This document shows positions 44,589 to 55,476 of a stretch of DNA of 64,000 nucleotides, piece by piece. Origin of the DNA: Telmatactis stephensoni (lineage: Eukaryota; Cnidaria; Anthozoa; Actiniaria; Isophelliidae); the NCBI GenBank assembly GCA_029948255.1, contig JALIZF010001880.1, positions 682,001 to 746,000 on the forward strand, written 5' to 3'. Each line of letters starts with the position of its first letter. The stretch's first letter is position 1. The notes under the pieces were generated by a model. The model was not told where the DNA came from. It searched no databases and saw only the letters and a program-made list of their open reading frames with translations. The position numbers were made by a program, and so were the translations under genes.

Positions 44589-44754
44589 TCGCAGCAGACA
44601 AAAGTACGTCTGTGTGCATCTAAAAGCTGTCACTCCAAGAAAACTTCACTTTAATTAGATAAGTGTTTTGGCTGTTACAATCGATAACACGAACACACTT
44701 GTAATATCTTAATTTCCGAATGTTAGTTTAATCCATATACTTGCAAGACTTCAC

Positions 44755-46358
44755 CTGTTGGTTCAGTAGACAATGGAAGATGAAAACCATCAGTCCTTGT
44801 AGTGAATTGAAGATCGCAAAGATGTATTTGAAGGCCAACGTTTCTGAATTGAATGCCAACAAACCAAATAACCACGTGATCCCAAGCAGAGGAAGAATGA
44901 CCGCGGTGGCCTTGACACCCATGCGTAGTTTTTCATCACGTGACTTATTTTGCATGTGACGGGTGCCCATCATTTGACGTATGACAAGAATAAAAACGAC
45001 GATATTGACCTATAAGTAAATAAATAAATAAATAAATAAATAATTAAATAAATGAATGAATGAATGAATGAACAAACGAATGAATGAATGAATGAATGAA
45101 TGAATGAATGAATAAACAAAGTGGATGTCGCTCATCTGTCTTGGCAACACTAATGCTGAATTACGAAGGGCGCAGGTCAACGTGATCGAGTCAAAGGTAT
45201 ACAAGGGCGCTTTCATTACACATTTACATACACACATGGAGCAGCCACCATACGACTCATGTCTGATCACGGAGCACAGCTTAGATCAAAACTAGTTCGT
45301 TTTACTGAGGGAGGAATTCGAAAAAACCGGAGTACCCGAAGAAAAAATCCTCGAAGCAAGGGGGGAGAACGAACAAGAAACTCAAGCCACATGTGATGCC
45401 CCGTCCGGGAATCGAACTCGGGACCACAGAGGTGACAGACCGGCGCTCTCAACGCTCGGCCACCCTTGCTTCCCATAAAAGAAACAATTTTACTTAGTTT
45501 TGGACATGGAAAAACTTGCAGTAAAATTTTAATAAAGTCGATGAACGTTGTTTTGATTATCAAGAAAGCATTTCTCACCAAAAGAACGACAACTGCTGGA
45601 GCGACAAAAGCCCAGATGAGCCCGTTGTCAACTGCAAGCCAGCATGCGGTCTGATCTCCATAGTAACCATAACCTTGTGTTTGAGTAGCACCCAATGAAA
45701 TGCCGACGATAAGAAGAGGAAATCCTGAGAAATTGAGACAAAGAACGTTAAATGCTCTGTTCATTTTTGACAACTGTAAAGAAGAAGCAAGTTGACAAGA
45801 CAAATTAAACAGCAAAGTGGCTCGTTCATACTTGTGTAAACTCACCCCATCCGAACAACAAGAAAAACTTGACTTTTTCCTCAACTATAGCACCGATAAC
45901 TTTCACAATAATAAGGTAGAGAAGAACTCCTTCACACAACATCCAGCAGAACACGGCCAGTAGAAAGTAATGCAACAAAACAGCCATGACAGTACATCCA
46001 ACCTTGGTTGAAATGAGAAAGAATCGAATTAGAAATAAAAACTGTTCAATATAGGACTTGTATGCATATGTGTACACTTTTCTGTGAATTCACTGAATAT
46101 AGGACTTGTATGTGTACACTTTTCTGTGAATTCACTAGTGTAGTCTACCTTGGTGTCTCGTGCAGTTCCTTCTGCTATGACAAGAATACAAACCACAGCA
46201 ATAGCCACACATATGTTCATCAGCACGATGGTTCGTGGTGCTTTCAGAATTCTCCAGAAAAACATCGTCACCAAGATGGTCAACAGGACACCAAACAACG
46301 AGATGGCACAGCCTATGGTGGAGAGTAACTCCAGAGCTTTGCGGTGTTTCTCTGGAAT
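44755..46358 (-). CDS. Gene B exons 13-16: 7TM domain, intact
   Basis: Exons 46149-46358 (TM1-TM2), 45846-46002 (TM3, FCWMLCEGVLLYLIIVKVIG), 45579-45724 (TM4-TM5) and 44755-45009 (TM6-TM7, GITWLFGLLAFNSETLAFKY). All lengths equal those of gene A (210, 157, 146, 255). DNA identity to gene A is about 95% over the last exon. Confidence 0.9.
45012..45118. repeat. (TAAA)n/(GAAT)n microsatellite
   Basis: Compound tetranucleotide repeat beginning 3 bp from the exon 16 acceptor of gene B, so the normal polypyrimidine tract there is replaced by repeat sequence. Confidence 0.95.
45280..45478 (-). mobile_element. tRNA-derived SINE, gene B intron 15
   Basis: On the minus strand the head reads GGGTGGCCGAGCGTTGAGAG (box A-like) and GAGTTCGATTCCCGG (box B-like), spaced as in a tRNA. 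A non-tRNA body follows with CTCCGGTTTTTTCGAATTCC. Parts of the body recur at 51270-51325 and 51735-51810. Confidence 0.75.
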
Positions 46359-46432
46359 CTGAAACATTTGTAAAATAACAATTAAAGAAACTATCTACTA
46401 CACGTCTAACTTAAAACCATCAAAGACTGTAC

Positions 46433-48208
46433 CGGTCCTCCATAAGGATCCATGAGGGCTGCAAACACCGTCAAATGGTCGCATTCACAAGTAGTCACGT
46501 GTTGGTTTGATTCACTAGTTACCAGGTTGCAACCTTGTGTCAACCAAGAGCTTGGCAACCCTTCCTTCCAAAACACACACGTTCGTGGAGGAACTGGTTT
46601 GACGACCTGAAAAAGAACGTAAAACGCTGCTGTTTAACCATTTGTTTCCATGCATCACAATACTGCAGATTTCCAATTGCGCATTTACCCTCTTATTTTC
46701 CACCACAATTTTGACTTTTTCCTTGAAATTTCCAGTTGGTGTTGGGCGTACAACACTGCTGACCATAGTGGTATTGGATGGTAAAACGTCGTCTTGTCCG
46801 CCATTTTTAATGGTATTGGTATCATATCTTGGAAGTTGCATAACAGAATTTAGTGTCCTGTACACCACACTAACAACTTGATGATCTGAGTCGCCGCAAA
46901 ACACTTCCGCTGGTAAAAGCAAAGAGCTGTCCTCGTAATTGAACTGCAAACCCTTCTTCTTCACCTTGGATGAAAATATCAAAATAGTCAATTAAGCTTC
47001 AAATTAATTTGGTAACAAACGACTTTATGATTACAGATTACGTCCACTCTCGCATTGCGACCATCTCTCGTAAACGACCCCTGAGTGGAAATAATCGTTC
47101 TGTTGCCAAGTCATATTTACTGTAAAAAAGCTCTTTCGTAGACGTCCATTTATGAAAATTCTTGAGCGACAACGACCAATTTTTAGGATAGAACGTTTGT
47201 ATAGCGACTACTTAAACAGGTTGTTAAGTTTACAAAGCTAAGAAAGACCGACAAATCGATCACTCTGGATAAGCTTCATTCGTTTTAGAATGTGTAAGCA
47301 TAAGAAGACATGTTATCAAAGCCAATAAATCTATCATTGAATCTTGCATAACTACAAGCTCAAAATATCATTACCCATAATACCTCATTGTGTTTATTGA
47401 CTCTGTCCAGTCTCATGGCAATATTTGATGTTGTGATGAGTATATGAGGCGAACCTGTCATCTGATTGGTCAGTTGAAAACCATAGCGATCAGCAGTAAC
47501 GACTAATTGACTCCACAAAGGTTCTGTGCCCTGAAATGATAAGCATCATCAAGATTTAGCATCGGAGAACTGAAAAACAATGTATTACAGAGGTTGATGA
47601 CAGCTGTGATCTATCATTATTCGTTTTGTTTCATTTCGTTTCCTTTCGTTTTATTTTGTTTTGTTTCGTTTCATTTTGGTTTGGGTTGAGTTGGTTTTGG
47701 TTTGGTTTTTAGTTTGGTTTGGTTTGGTTGAATTTTGTTTTCCGTTCCGTTCCGTTCCGTTCCGTTCCGTTCCGTTCCGTTCCGTTCCGTTCCGTTCCGT
47801 TCCGTTCCGTTCTGTTCTGTTCTGTTCTGTTCTGTTCTGTTCTGTTCCGTTCTGTTCTGTTCTGCAGTTCCGTTCCGTTCTGTTCTGTTCTGCTCTGCTC
47901 TGTTCTGTTCTGTTCTGTTTTGTTTTGTTTCTAACCTTTCCTCTCTGGTCTTCATACTGCATCCAGTGTTGGTTATTGACGGGTTCTAGACAATTACTTA
48001 ACATCTGTAGGAAATTCTGTTGATCTTTGCTGGAAGTGATTTCAGTTTTGTTGTTAACCAAAATTGATAGAATTTTGATCGCCACAGCAAGATCTCCACC
48101 ATATAAACCTTGTTTTCTTGTTGGGCTCGTCTTTGTGGCATTTTCCAGTACTTGCAGTAGTGTACTAGCATTGTACGACGTTGTAAAGTTTAGTACTATT
48201 GCTTCAGC
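46433..48208 (-). CDS. Gene B exons 9-12: GAIN domain and GPS
   Basis: Exons 47936-48208, 47384-47530, 46689-46964 and 46433-46606 parallel gene A exons 10-13. The GPS reads CVFWKEGLPSSWLTQGCNLV and TTCECDHLTVFAALMDP. The cleavage site is intact. Exon 12 is about 94% identical to gene A exon 13 in DNA. Confidence 0.85.
47735..47932. repeat. (TTCCG)n/(TTCTG)n pentanucleotide repeat
   Basis: About 40 pentamer units, mixed TTCCG and TTCTG, ending 4 bp from the donor of gene B exon 9. Thr-Glu-Gln-Asn-Arg frames across it are artefacts. Confidence 0.95.
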
Positions 48209-48482
48209 CTACGATAGTAAAACGACCAATTGGGTATGTTTACATCCTGTAAAAAATCCTAATTCTTTTATCTTCATATTTCCAATTTGTACCACTGGCA
48301 TAGGAAACGTTAACTCTTTCAGGTAGTCTCCAATAAAGTGTAGTGTATTATTGAACTGTTATATTTTCAATGTTTTAAGATCATTATTGCACAAGTTTAG
48401 TCCACATATATATATTTCTCTGGAAATAAATACCTGGCGTAAATAGTTTGTAAACTCAATGGACGTACAGTTGCCAAAGTTC

Positions 48483-49679
48483 TAGCCTGCGTAGCGGCTC
48501 TTTGGGGGAAGAGGAAGGGGAGGGGAGGGGAGGGGGAAGGAGGGAAAGGGGAAGGGGAGGGGGACTGGGGAGGAGAGGAGGGAAAGGAGAGCCTGCAGCC
48601 AAACCCCTGGTTTTTCCGTTACTCGCGGGCACCAGCGCCCGCGTATTTCTATTGGTCGAAATCGATAGCGTTGAAAGGTTGATATGTTTGATGGACAGTC
48701 AGAGTTCAAGATGGAGTTGACGGTGGAGGAGAATATTTAGCTTTTAAATTTTGATCTTAAACAAGAACAAGAACATGCTGTGAAGTCTCTCTTGGCTGGC
48801 AAAGACGTCCTTGCGATTTTACCTACACGGTTTCGGAAAAAGCAGGATTTATCAAGCCTTCGCACAGATTAAGGAAAGTGCTGTTGTCGTGGTCATTGCT
48901 CCTTTGACGAGCATCATTAATGACCAAATTTCACATCTGAATAATTTGGGGATATCTAGTGTCGAACGTTCTGCTTTAAAAGCTGATGAAATCAAGGATT
49001 GTAAATTTCAAATCCTCTATAGCTCTGCTGAGTTAAAGAAGAACACCAGTGAACTTCACAAGCGCATTGTTGTTGACGAGACTCACACCGTTGAAACGTG
49101 GTCAGGCAAAAGGTAGCGAACTGTAATCTTTTACTATAGCCTAAATAACTTAAGTTTACTGTTAACTTACATATAAGTCTACGTTAAAAACTTATGTTTT
49201 CTATGTGTATTTTATCCGTAGGTCGAGAGGTCAGCCCTTTGCATTCCTTTCTCTCAGACGGCTTGAAAAAATTCTCCGAAGAACTTCTTGAAATCCTTAA
49301 ATTTAGTTTGCAAATTCGACAAAAATCGTTTACACTCTCAGATCTTGGTTTTGGTCCTCTAGCTGCAGGCTTTTAGGGGTTGAAAGCATTAATAAACTAA
49401 AGCATTACACAAATAACCATAAAAATGTCATATTTTGGTTCGGCAAAGGTGCCAGAACTACACGTGAGTTTGACAAGTAGTAGCTCATCTTTCACTTCCG
49501 GTCATTTCTGATTGGTCAAGGAAATTTGATCCCTCGAGTGGGCAGTAACGGAAAAACCAGGGGTTTGGCTGCAGGCTCTCCTTTCCCTCCTCTCCTCCCC
49601 AGTCCCCCTCCCCTTCCCCTTTCCCTCCTTCCCCCTCCCCTCCCCTTCCTCTTCCCCCAAAGAGCCGCTACGCAGGCTA
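48483..49679. mobile_element. Long-TIR element 2 with 9-bp target duplication, in gene B exon 8
   Basis: TIRs start TAGCCTGCGTAGCGGCTC and run about 140 bp through a G-rich tract to CCCTGGTTTTTCCGTTACT; both arms are almost identical. CCAAAGTTC flanks the element at 48474-48482 and 49680-49688. It has the same terminal sequence as 16811-17963 but a different interior, which holds a RecQ-like helicase fragment. It is probably the younger of the two, judging from TIR identity. Confidence 0.9.
48750..49115 (+). pseudogene. RecQ-like helicase fragment inside long-TIR element 2
   Basis: The fragment reads KQEQEHAVKSLLAGKDVLAI then LPT in one frame, then after a shift near 48825 GFGKSRIYQAFAQIKESAVV, APLTSIINDQISHLNNLGIS and RIVVDETHTVETWSG. 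This matches helicase motif 0/I (Walker A, GFGKS), Ia (APLTSIINDQ), and II (DETH where RecQ has DEAH), in RecQ order. Motifs III-VI, RQC and HRDC are absent. A further short open stretch follows at 49194-49376 without a recognisable motif. It is inactive as it stands. Source: captured host gene, or a remnant of a helicase encoded by an autonomous parent element. Confidence 0.75.
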
Positions 49680-50265
49680 CCAAAGTTCGGGTCGCTCCAT
49701 GTCGGCTTTGAATCATGTCCTTTTACACATTGCCTGGTAGCCTGGCCTGAAATCAAATTAAAGAAGTTGATTTGATGCAAAGAAAAAACGGAACTCCTAG
49801 AAAAGCTGTCAGTAATTATCTTTTGACAACTCGATCGATGTAGGTATACAGAGTATAGAAAATATTCATAAAGCTTTTTACCAATGGCGCTTCCAGGACA
49901 ACGCTTGACGTCAGTCATTCCTTCAGCGGTTGATGACCATTGGACATTGCCTGCCAATTGCTTGAGACATTTTGGAAAATCTGAAAAACAAAGATACACC
50001 TACGTTAACGAAATAACAACAAATTTCATTTTGTGTGTTTAACAAATAAGGTAAAAACTTACGTATATAAAAACGGCTTTTTTCAAAGGCAAGATGAATT
50101 GGTTCGCTATAAATTGGGAGTTGCTTTCAATTCTATGAATTTTCAGTGCTTATCATGGCTTTATAGAAGTAAAAAATGAGGCATACTGAGTTTTTGAGTA
50201 AATTTTGGCCTGCTTGCAGGTGGTTCTCAATCCACAAAAGTGATAAAACAAACAAACAAACAAAC

Positions 50266-50270
50266 AAACA

Positions 50271-50301
<31 letters not shown>

Positions 50302-50578
50302 CAAAACAAAACAAAACAAAACAAAACAAAACAAAACAAAACAAAACAAAACAAAACAAAACAAAACAAAACAAAACAAAACAAAACAAAACAAAACAAA
50401 ACAAAACAAAACAAAACAAAACAAAACAAAACAAAACAAAACAAAACAAAACAAAACAAAACAAAACAAAACAAAACAAAACAAAACAAAACAAAACAAA
50501 ACAAAACAAAACAAAACAAAACAAAACAAAACAAAACAAAACAAAACAAAACAAAACAAAACAAAACAAAACAAAACT
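50266..50578. repeat. (ACAAA)n microsatellite, about 62 units
   Basis: Unusually long and uniform pentamer array, followed at 50579-50660 by (CTAAA)n. It lies in gene B intron 6, about 60-140 bp downstream of exon 6 in gene orientation. Reading frames of Lys-Gln-Asn-Thr and Phe-Cys-Val-Leu type are artefacts. Confidence 0.98.
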
Positions 50579-50660
50579 AAACTAAACTAAACTAAACTAA
50601 ACTAAACTAAACTAAACTAAACTAAACTAAACTAAACTAAACTAAACTAAACTAAACTTA
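50579..50660. repeat. (CTAAA)n microsatellite
   Basis: About 16 CTAAA units directly continuing the ACAAA array by a one-base change in the unit. Confidence 0.95.
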
Positions 50661-50717
50661 ACTAAACAAAACACGAACATACAAACAAACAAAAACGCGA
50701 ATTTAAGTTTTGCTTAC

Positions 50718-51449
50718 TTGATTTGATAATGGTTAAACGCATGAGCTGACTTTTTGCCATTGGATATTTTATTGAATCATTGGAGACCAAAAGACACTGG
50801 TAAGTAATAGTCTGGCTTGTTTTGCCGTTATTGATACGAAGATTCTTAAACGTTGTTTTGTTTTCAGCGATCTTTGTTTGTTCTGGTCCTTGTTTTACCA
50901 AGAAAAGTTTCATCGAACTGATATCTCCGCTGACCACTTGACAGGAAATGTTTGCAGACTCACCTGGTAAATAGATAAACAAACTAATGTACAAAAAAAC
51001 TAATTACTGAACAAATTAAAGAAAGGAATACTGAATGGATGGATGGATAGATGGATAAAGGAACGAATGAATGATACTTGAGTTTTTGCAGATTAACCTT
51101 CATAATTCATTTCTCAGTCTTTAAGAGTTAACTCTAATAATAATAATGATGATGATGATGATAATAATCTACAGTAGATCCACGTAGTGGCTATTCTTCT
51201 GCTAGCGCTCACACTCACTACCTCTACATTAAATATTTTACATACATCGCTCAATTGACATGTTGATTTTTGCTTGAGGGAGAAAAAAACGGAGAACCCG
51301 GAGAAAAAAACCCTTGTGGCATGGTAGAGAAAACAGTAACTCTTCACTGGTTATTACCTTCAACCTTTGTCAGTGCGATTGGTACAATGGCAATAGTTGG
51401 CTTGAATTTCAAGGTGATAGGCTTCGACGAAGCATTTACATTTGTTTTT
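50718..51449 (-). CDS. Gene B exons 5-6: linker and Ig-like domain 3
   Basis: Exon 5 (51358-51449) is the Lys-rich linker (ASSKPITLKFKPTIAIVPIA). Exon 6 (50718-50963) reads ESANISCQVVSGDISSMKLF and TITYQCLLVSNDS, 246 bp as in gene A and well conserved with it. Confidence 0.8.
51170..51325 (+). mobile_element. SINE-like repeat copy, gene B intron 5
   Basis: Matches 51640-51815: ACACTCACTACCTCTACAT, CGCTCAA, TTGATTTTTGCT, AGAACCCGGA and TGGCATGGT. Shares the AACCCGGAGAAAAAAACCC stretch with SINE bodies. Confidence 0.6.
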
Positions 51450-51639
51450 CTAGAGTTTGATCAAATACGCAGACAGTTAATTTATTCGTGATTAATTAGT
51501 TTTCTTTGTCAGTACTTCGAGTTAAAATGCTTCTAGTTAAAATTATAGGGAATGGCGATCTCATGATTCTCACTGATGTCCTTTCAAATTAAAATTAAAA
51601 TAAAAAATAAATGATAAATAAATGATAAATAATCTTTTC

Positions 51640-51815
51640 ATAGCAGTATATCCACATAGCTAGTGGTCTTTGTTTGCTGACACTCACACTCACTACCTCT
51701 ACATATTTTACATACAACGCTCAACTCACACGTTGATTTTTTGCTCGGGCGAAGGAAAAAAAAAAAAAAATGAAAAAAGAGAACCCGGAAACAAAACCCT
51801 CGTGGCATGGTGGAC
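51640..51815 (+). mobile_element. SINE-like repeat copy, gene B intron 4
   Basis: Second copy of the 51170-51325 repeat, same orientation, with an internal A-run at about 51756-51770. Confidence 0.6.
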
Positions 51816-51832
51816 AACAACATACTAATTAA

Positions 51833-52040
51833 GGAATATAAAACGCGCGCGCATGTCTCTGTACTGTGATATAAACACGATGGAAGATGTAGAGCAAGAG
51901 AAAAGCAAGCTTAGGAACACGAGGCGTAGCCGAGTGTTTCTCTTGCTTTTCGTTTTTTGAGCGAGCCATGTCTCTGTCCTCTGATATAAACATAGTAGCC
52001 AGCCAATCAGCGCGCGTGCGTTATATCTCAAATATTTTAT
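51833..52040. mobile_element. Truncated copy of the 43193 MITE
   Basis: Preceded by TTAA (51829-51832). The first 120 bp match 43193 onward nearly base for base (AACACGAGGCGTAGCCGAGT), then the element jumps to the distal arm and ends with AATCAGCGCGCGTGCGTTAT. Confidence 0.75.
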
Positions 52041-52054
52041 AATCAAACTTAGTT

Positions 52055-52150
52055 CACATAGATAAAGCGCCCGAGCAGCTGGGACTTGAACCCAGACCCC
52101 AACGATAAATAGCCAACCCTCTCACCACTAAGCCAACCATGCCACCCACG
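52055..52150 (-). mobile_element. tRNA-derived SINE head
   Basis: On the minus strand, TGGTTGGCTTAGTGGTGAGA (box A-like) and TGGGTTCAAGTCCCAGC (box B-like). No acceptor-stem pairing as in a functional tRNA gene. Another partial head with AGTTCGATTTCC lies at about 54944-55020 on the plus strand. Confidence 0.6.
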
Positions 52151-52333
52151 ATGGTCGATGCTGTTGGTAATCGCGTTACGAGGAGAAATGCTTGAAGCGG
52201 CTTTGCGCAAATAAACGCAGAATAATTTTTGCGATGCAGGGTGTGGAGATGCGATGAAACTTGCTTGTAAACGCCATTAATTACACGGGAAAATTGTATC
52301 CAGTAATAGTGTCTTTAAAGATTCATTGTTTAC

Positions 52334-52596
52334 CTTAAAAGACATCGGTAGACCCCCTCATCGATAGGATCGATATTACGAATGGTTAAAACTCTACTTG
52401 TGTCGATAGCAACAATTTTATGTCGGACATCAGGCACTACAGGAGAACTGTCTTTGTACCAAGTGATAGCTGACATCTTTAAATCGACAGTAACGTTCCA
52501 CTGCTGGTGATGTGGAATTACAGACACAATGAAATTGAATTGTGTCACCAAGAGATGGGTTGTTGTTTGTTACCCACGTTACTGGAGTAGGAAGAC
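52334..52596 (-). pseudogene. Gene B exon 4: Ig-like domain 2, frameshifted
   Basis: The first half reads PVTWVTNNNPSLGDTIQFHC in one frame and the second half reads MSAITWYKDSSPVVPDVRHK and GVYRCLLR in another, both bounded by good splice sites. The exon is 263 bp; flanking phases require 2+3n+2, so it is one base out. The shift lies between about 52551 and 52430, where an extra stretch (about 28 bp) next to a GACACAAT/ATTGTGTC palindrome may have been inserted. Confidence 0.7.
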
Positions 52597-52675
52597 CTTT
52601 GAAGAAATCCATTTACGTGAATTAATTCATTACACTGCTCAACACAATTAATTCAAACAGATCTCGAATACTTAC

Positions 52676-53622
52676 TTTTAATGACGGAAATGGTAAAGCC
52701 ATAACCTGCCCGTCCTTTACCTGAATATCCATAGCATTCATACCCAGAAAATCTACTATCGTCGTTCATTTCTATTCGATTGATATGTAAAGTAACTCGT
52801 AGCCTTTTACCACCATCTAAAATGAATTACAGGGAATATAAAATGAATTATTCCGTGCCAACTTTAACATCAGCCGATGTCATACATTATCGAATTTCCA
52901 TGCAAGTAATACTTTTATAGGACGACTTCTAAAACTTTGCTTCTATTCTGGACGTATTCATACAATACTGCGCATGTTAATCCCCGAAAATCAGTGCACT
53001 TTTGTTTGATATGGAAGGAAAATAATAAAGATTTAGTTGAGCATGTATGGCGCTGCGGCTCATACCGGAGACCGAAATACCCCAACCTCCGTTCCCCTGG
53101 TTTGTTCACTACCCACCAGAAAATTCATGAATTTTACTTCAAAATCAGTTTTACCAATATTGAGAGCTTAAAACCCGAATCCTGCTGTGCCACACATCCA
53201 TATTAGCAAAGTATTATATGCGCCCCTACCCCCACCCCCAGCGGCCCTGTCTTCCAGGAATTTTGTTTGGGAAACCTTCGCTGATATATTCTAGGTTAGG
53301 ACATTAAAATCACTTGGCCACCTGAGATTGAATACCTGAATTTCACATAGCATCCTTACTAAATCAAGGCGTGGTGTTTACTGTGCAAACATTGACCATG
53401 ACTCAAGTTGCCTACCTTCAGTTTTGTTCTCGTAGTAGATGCGTCCACCAAGTCCTTCGTCATGGATAGGGTTCAATTCTCCAAAATCACCTTTTCGTAC
53501 AAACACAATCTTGGTTGGATTTGCGCCAGTCTTGTCAATTACCGTACAGGTATTATTCGCCTTCTCATTGACTACGGCATCTATATTATCTGGAAATGGT
53601 GCTACCATTTGTGGAGATTGAC
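52676..53622 (-). CDS. Gene B exons 2-3: Ig-like domain 1
   Basis: Exon 2 (53416-53622): MVAPFPDNIDAVVNEKANNT then CTVIDKTGANPTKIVFVRK and GGRIYYENKTEG. Exon 3 (52676-52816): RLRVTLHINRIEMNDDSRFS then GYECYGYSG. It is an Ig fold with the expected Cys pair. Amino-acid identity to gene A is low here, unlike the 7TM half. Confidence 0.8.
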
Positions 53623-53925
53623 CTGTAAGTCATTAAAATTACATCTATATTTACGTTTATTTTGACTTTTTGCATTACAAAATTAACGGAATCTGCAAGC
53701 GTTGTACGTAAAGGTTAAGGTAAAGCACTATAGTATTTCTTTTAGTAAATCCACGCCATAAGAACCTTTTTATTGGTTCCTATACGAACAGTCTGATGGT
53801 AAATTAGGTATTGGGAGAGACTACGTAGCACGCAAATAGCCGAAAACAGTTTTTGTGGCAATCAATTTTTCAAATGTCAACGTGAAAATTTGCATGTTCC
53901 TAACAACACACACGACGCACACTTC

Positions 53926-54095
53926 TCCTCCTCCCCCACTCCTCCCCTCCCTTCCCCTCACTCCTCCTCTCCCACCCTCCCCTCCCTTTTCCTCTCTCCC
54001 TCCTCCCCAACCCCTCCCTCCCTTCCCCTCACTCCTCCTCTCCCACTCTCCCCTTCCTTTTCCTCCCTTCCTCCCCAACCCCTCCCCTCCCAATC
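53926..54095. repeat. Polypyrimidine CCTCCC-rich tract
   Basis: Imperfect tandem units of about 76 bp (CTCACTCCTCCTCTCCCAC twice). It resembles the C-rich arm of the long-TIR elements but lacks their GCTACGCAGGCTA end. Confidence 0.7.
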
Positions 54096-54235
54096 TAGTG
54101 AAATTAAGTACCTAGAAACACCACTACTTTTCATTCTTTTTTCAATCATTGTGCTTAACTATGGAACCTCATGTGGAAATTAGTTAGCTAGTAATGAGCT
54201 TTTATCAGGTATTTTTAAATTCGTAAAACAGAAAA

Positions 54236-54340
54236 AGAACTACCATAGCTGGAAAGAGCATGTTAAAATCAGCAAGACAGTGAAGTTTGAAGGAATTAAA
54301 CCCAAGACTCTCGAGAATATGAATTTTTGAAAAGTGCGAA
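54236..54340. repeat. Diverged copy of the 772-860 repeat
   Basis: CCATAG.TGGAAAGAGCAT and CAGTGAAGTTTGAAGGA-type matches to 772-860. 54340-55470 and 55620-57700 hold no further supported feature. Confidence 0.55.
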
Positions 54341-55476
54341 TTTGTAAGAAAACCTTTGCTGGTAGGCATCTCGTTTTTAGCATCTAACTTGTGAGTAAAT
54401 GAAAATGACGTCATTATGACGTCGATTACTCAACCCTATTGTTCTTTTAGGTTTTAAACCAAAATTTCTCCGTGATAATGAGCTTGAAATGTAGATTTTT
54501 GTCGGAGATTAGCTAGTTATTTAACTATATTAATCTACATATAGAAATAATCAGTTTTCAATTTTCACCGATTTTCATCCAAGTGAGCCTTTAAAGGTCA
54601 GTTATTGTTTATGATACCGAAAGGCCATGCTCAAGGAGCCTGAATCGCAATTGTGTCCAATTGTGGTTGGCATTGGCAACAATAGATTTCACTGTTTTCT
54701 TCGTCAAAACTTAATCTAATTTATTTTAGCAGTATTATCTAAGCTTACTCTAAGTTTATTGTAGTTTTTACAATCAATGGATTTAACTTGCGTTTTCTTT
54801 TGCCTAAGTTTACTCTAGCTTTTTATCGTTTTAGTGGGGAGGTGCTTTGCATGGGACTTAAGGTCCCGTTCGCACCCTTCCCTTTTGGATTCTTTGTATA
54901 CATATATACGATTTTTCTACCGAAGTTAGTAGATAAACCTATAAGCACTACACGGTGAACGAATTGTTAAGTCCCGAGAGGTCGTGAGTTCGATTTCCGG
55001 TCACTAAGCTTGGGGAAAAACAGAAAGGCCGTTTCTCGTTGAATTCGTTTACTAAAATAAAAGGGCAATTTGGAAATTAGCAAAAATTATCATTATAAGT
55101 AGCCTTTCACAATAAAAGTCGGATTGACTACCTCTGAATACATGAGAGAAAATCTCACCTGATGTATGGCTCGGTCAAACACGAGCTCTGATCGACTTAC
55201 CTTGAATATAAGAACAGAAACAAACAAACAGAAGCAAGCAAAGAACATTTGCTGATCTGCAGTCAGTATTCATACTCGTAGCAATAAAAAAGACATTAAC
55301 AGAATAAAGATACATATTTGTTGTGATTACAAGATGCTATCCTATTAAGCCTGCGATACTAAAACTGAAACGGTTTTTTTTTTCGATGTTAAACCAATCA
55401 TTGCAGTGCCGGATTTGGGCAACAGAGTGAATCTTAAAACCATTCATAACGTCATAGGAAGAAGTAGAGCTGATAC

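Larger units (their letters stand above)
48434..49980 (-). pseudogene. Gene B exons 7-8: HormR domain, exon 8 split by a transposon
   Basis: Exon 7 (49882-49980): FPKCLKQLAGNVQWSSTAEG then MTDVKRCPGSAIG. Exon 8 starts at 49746 (ATRQCVKGHDSKPTWSDPNF), is cut at 49680 by the long-TIR element, and resumes at 48482/48473 with NCTSIEFTNYLRQ up to the donor at 48432-48433. 67 plus 40 bp equals the 107 bp of the gene A exon. Reading into the element gives a Gly/Glu/Arg-rich extension and a stop. Confidence 0.9.

Noticed and set aside
45390..45478. tRNA gene on the minus strand
   Set aside because: Box A and B are present but the acceptor stem does not pair and a SINE body follows, so it is a tRNA-derived SINE.
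47651..48085. 144-codon minus-strand frame with Thr-Glu-Gln-Asn-Arg repeats
   Set aside because: Only the part above 47936 is an exon of gene B; the rest is the pentamer array read past the splice donor.
48502..48720. Gly/Glu/Arg-rich frames at the ends of the long-TIR element
   Set aside because: Translations of the G-rich TIR; no codon-level conservation.
50133..50590. Long frames on both strands across the ACAAA array
   Set aside because: All are period-5 translations of a microsatellite.
52055..52150. tRNA gene on the minus strand
   Set aside because: Same reasoning: SINE head without a proper acceptor stem.
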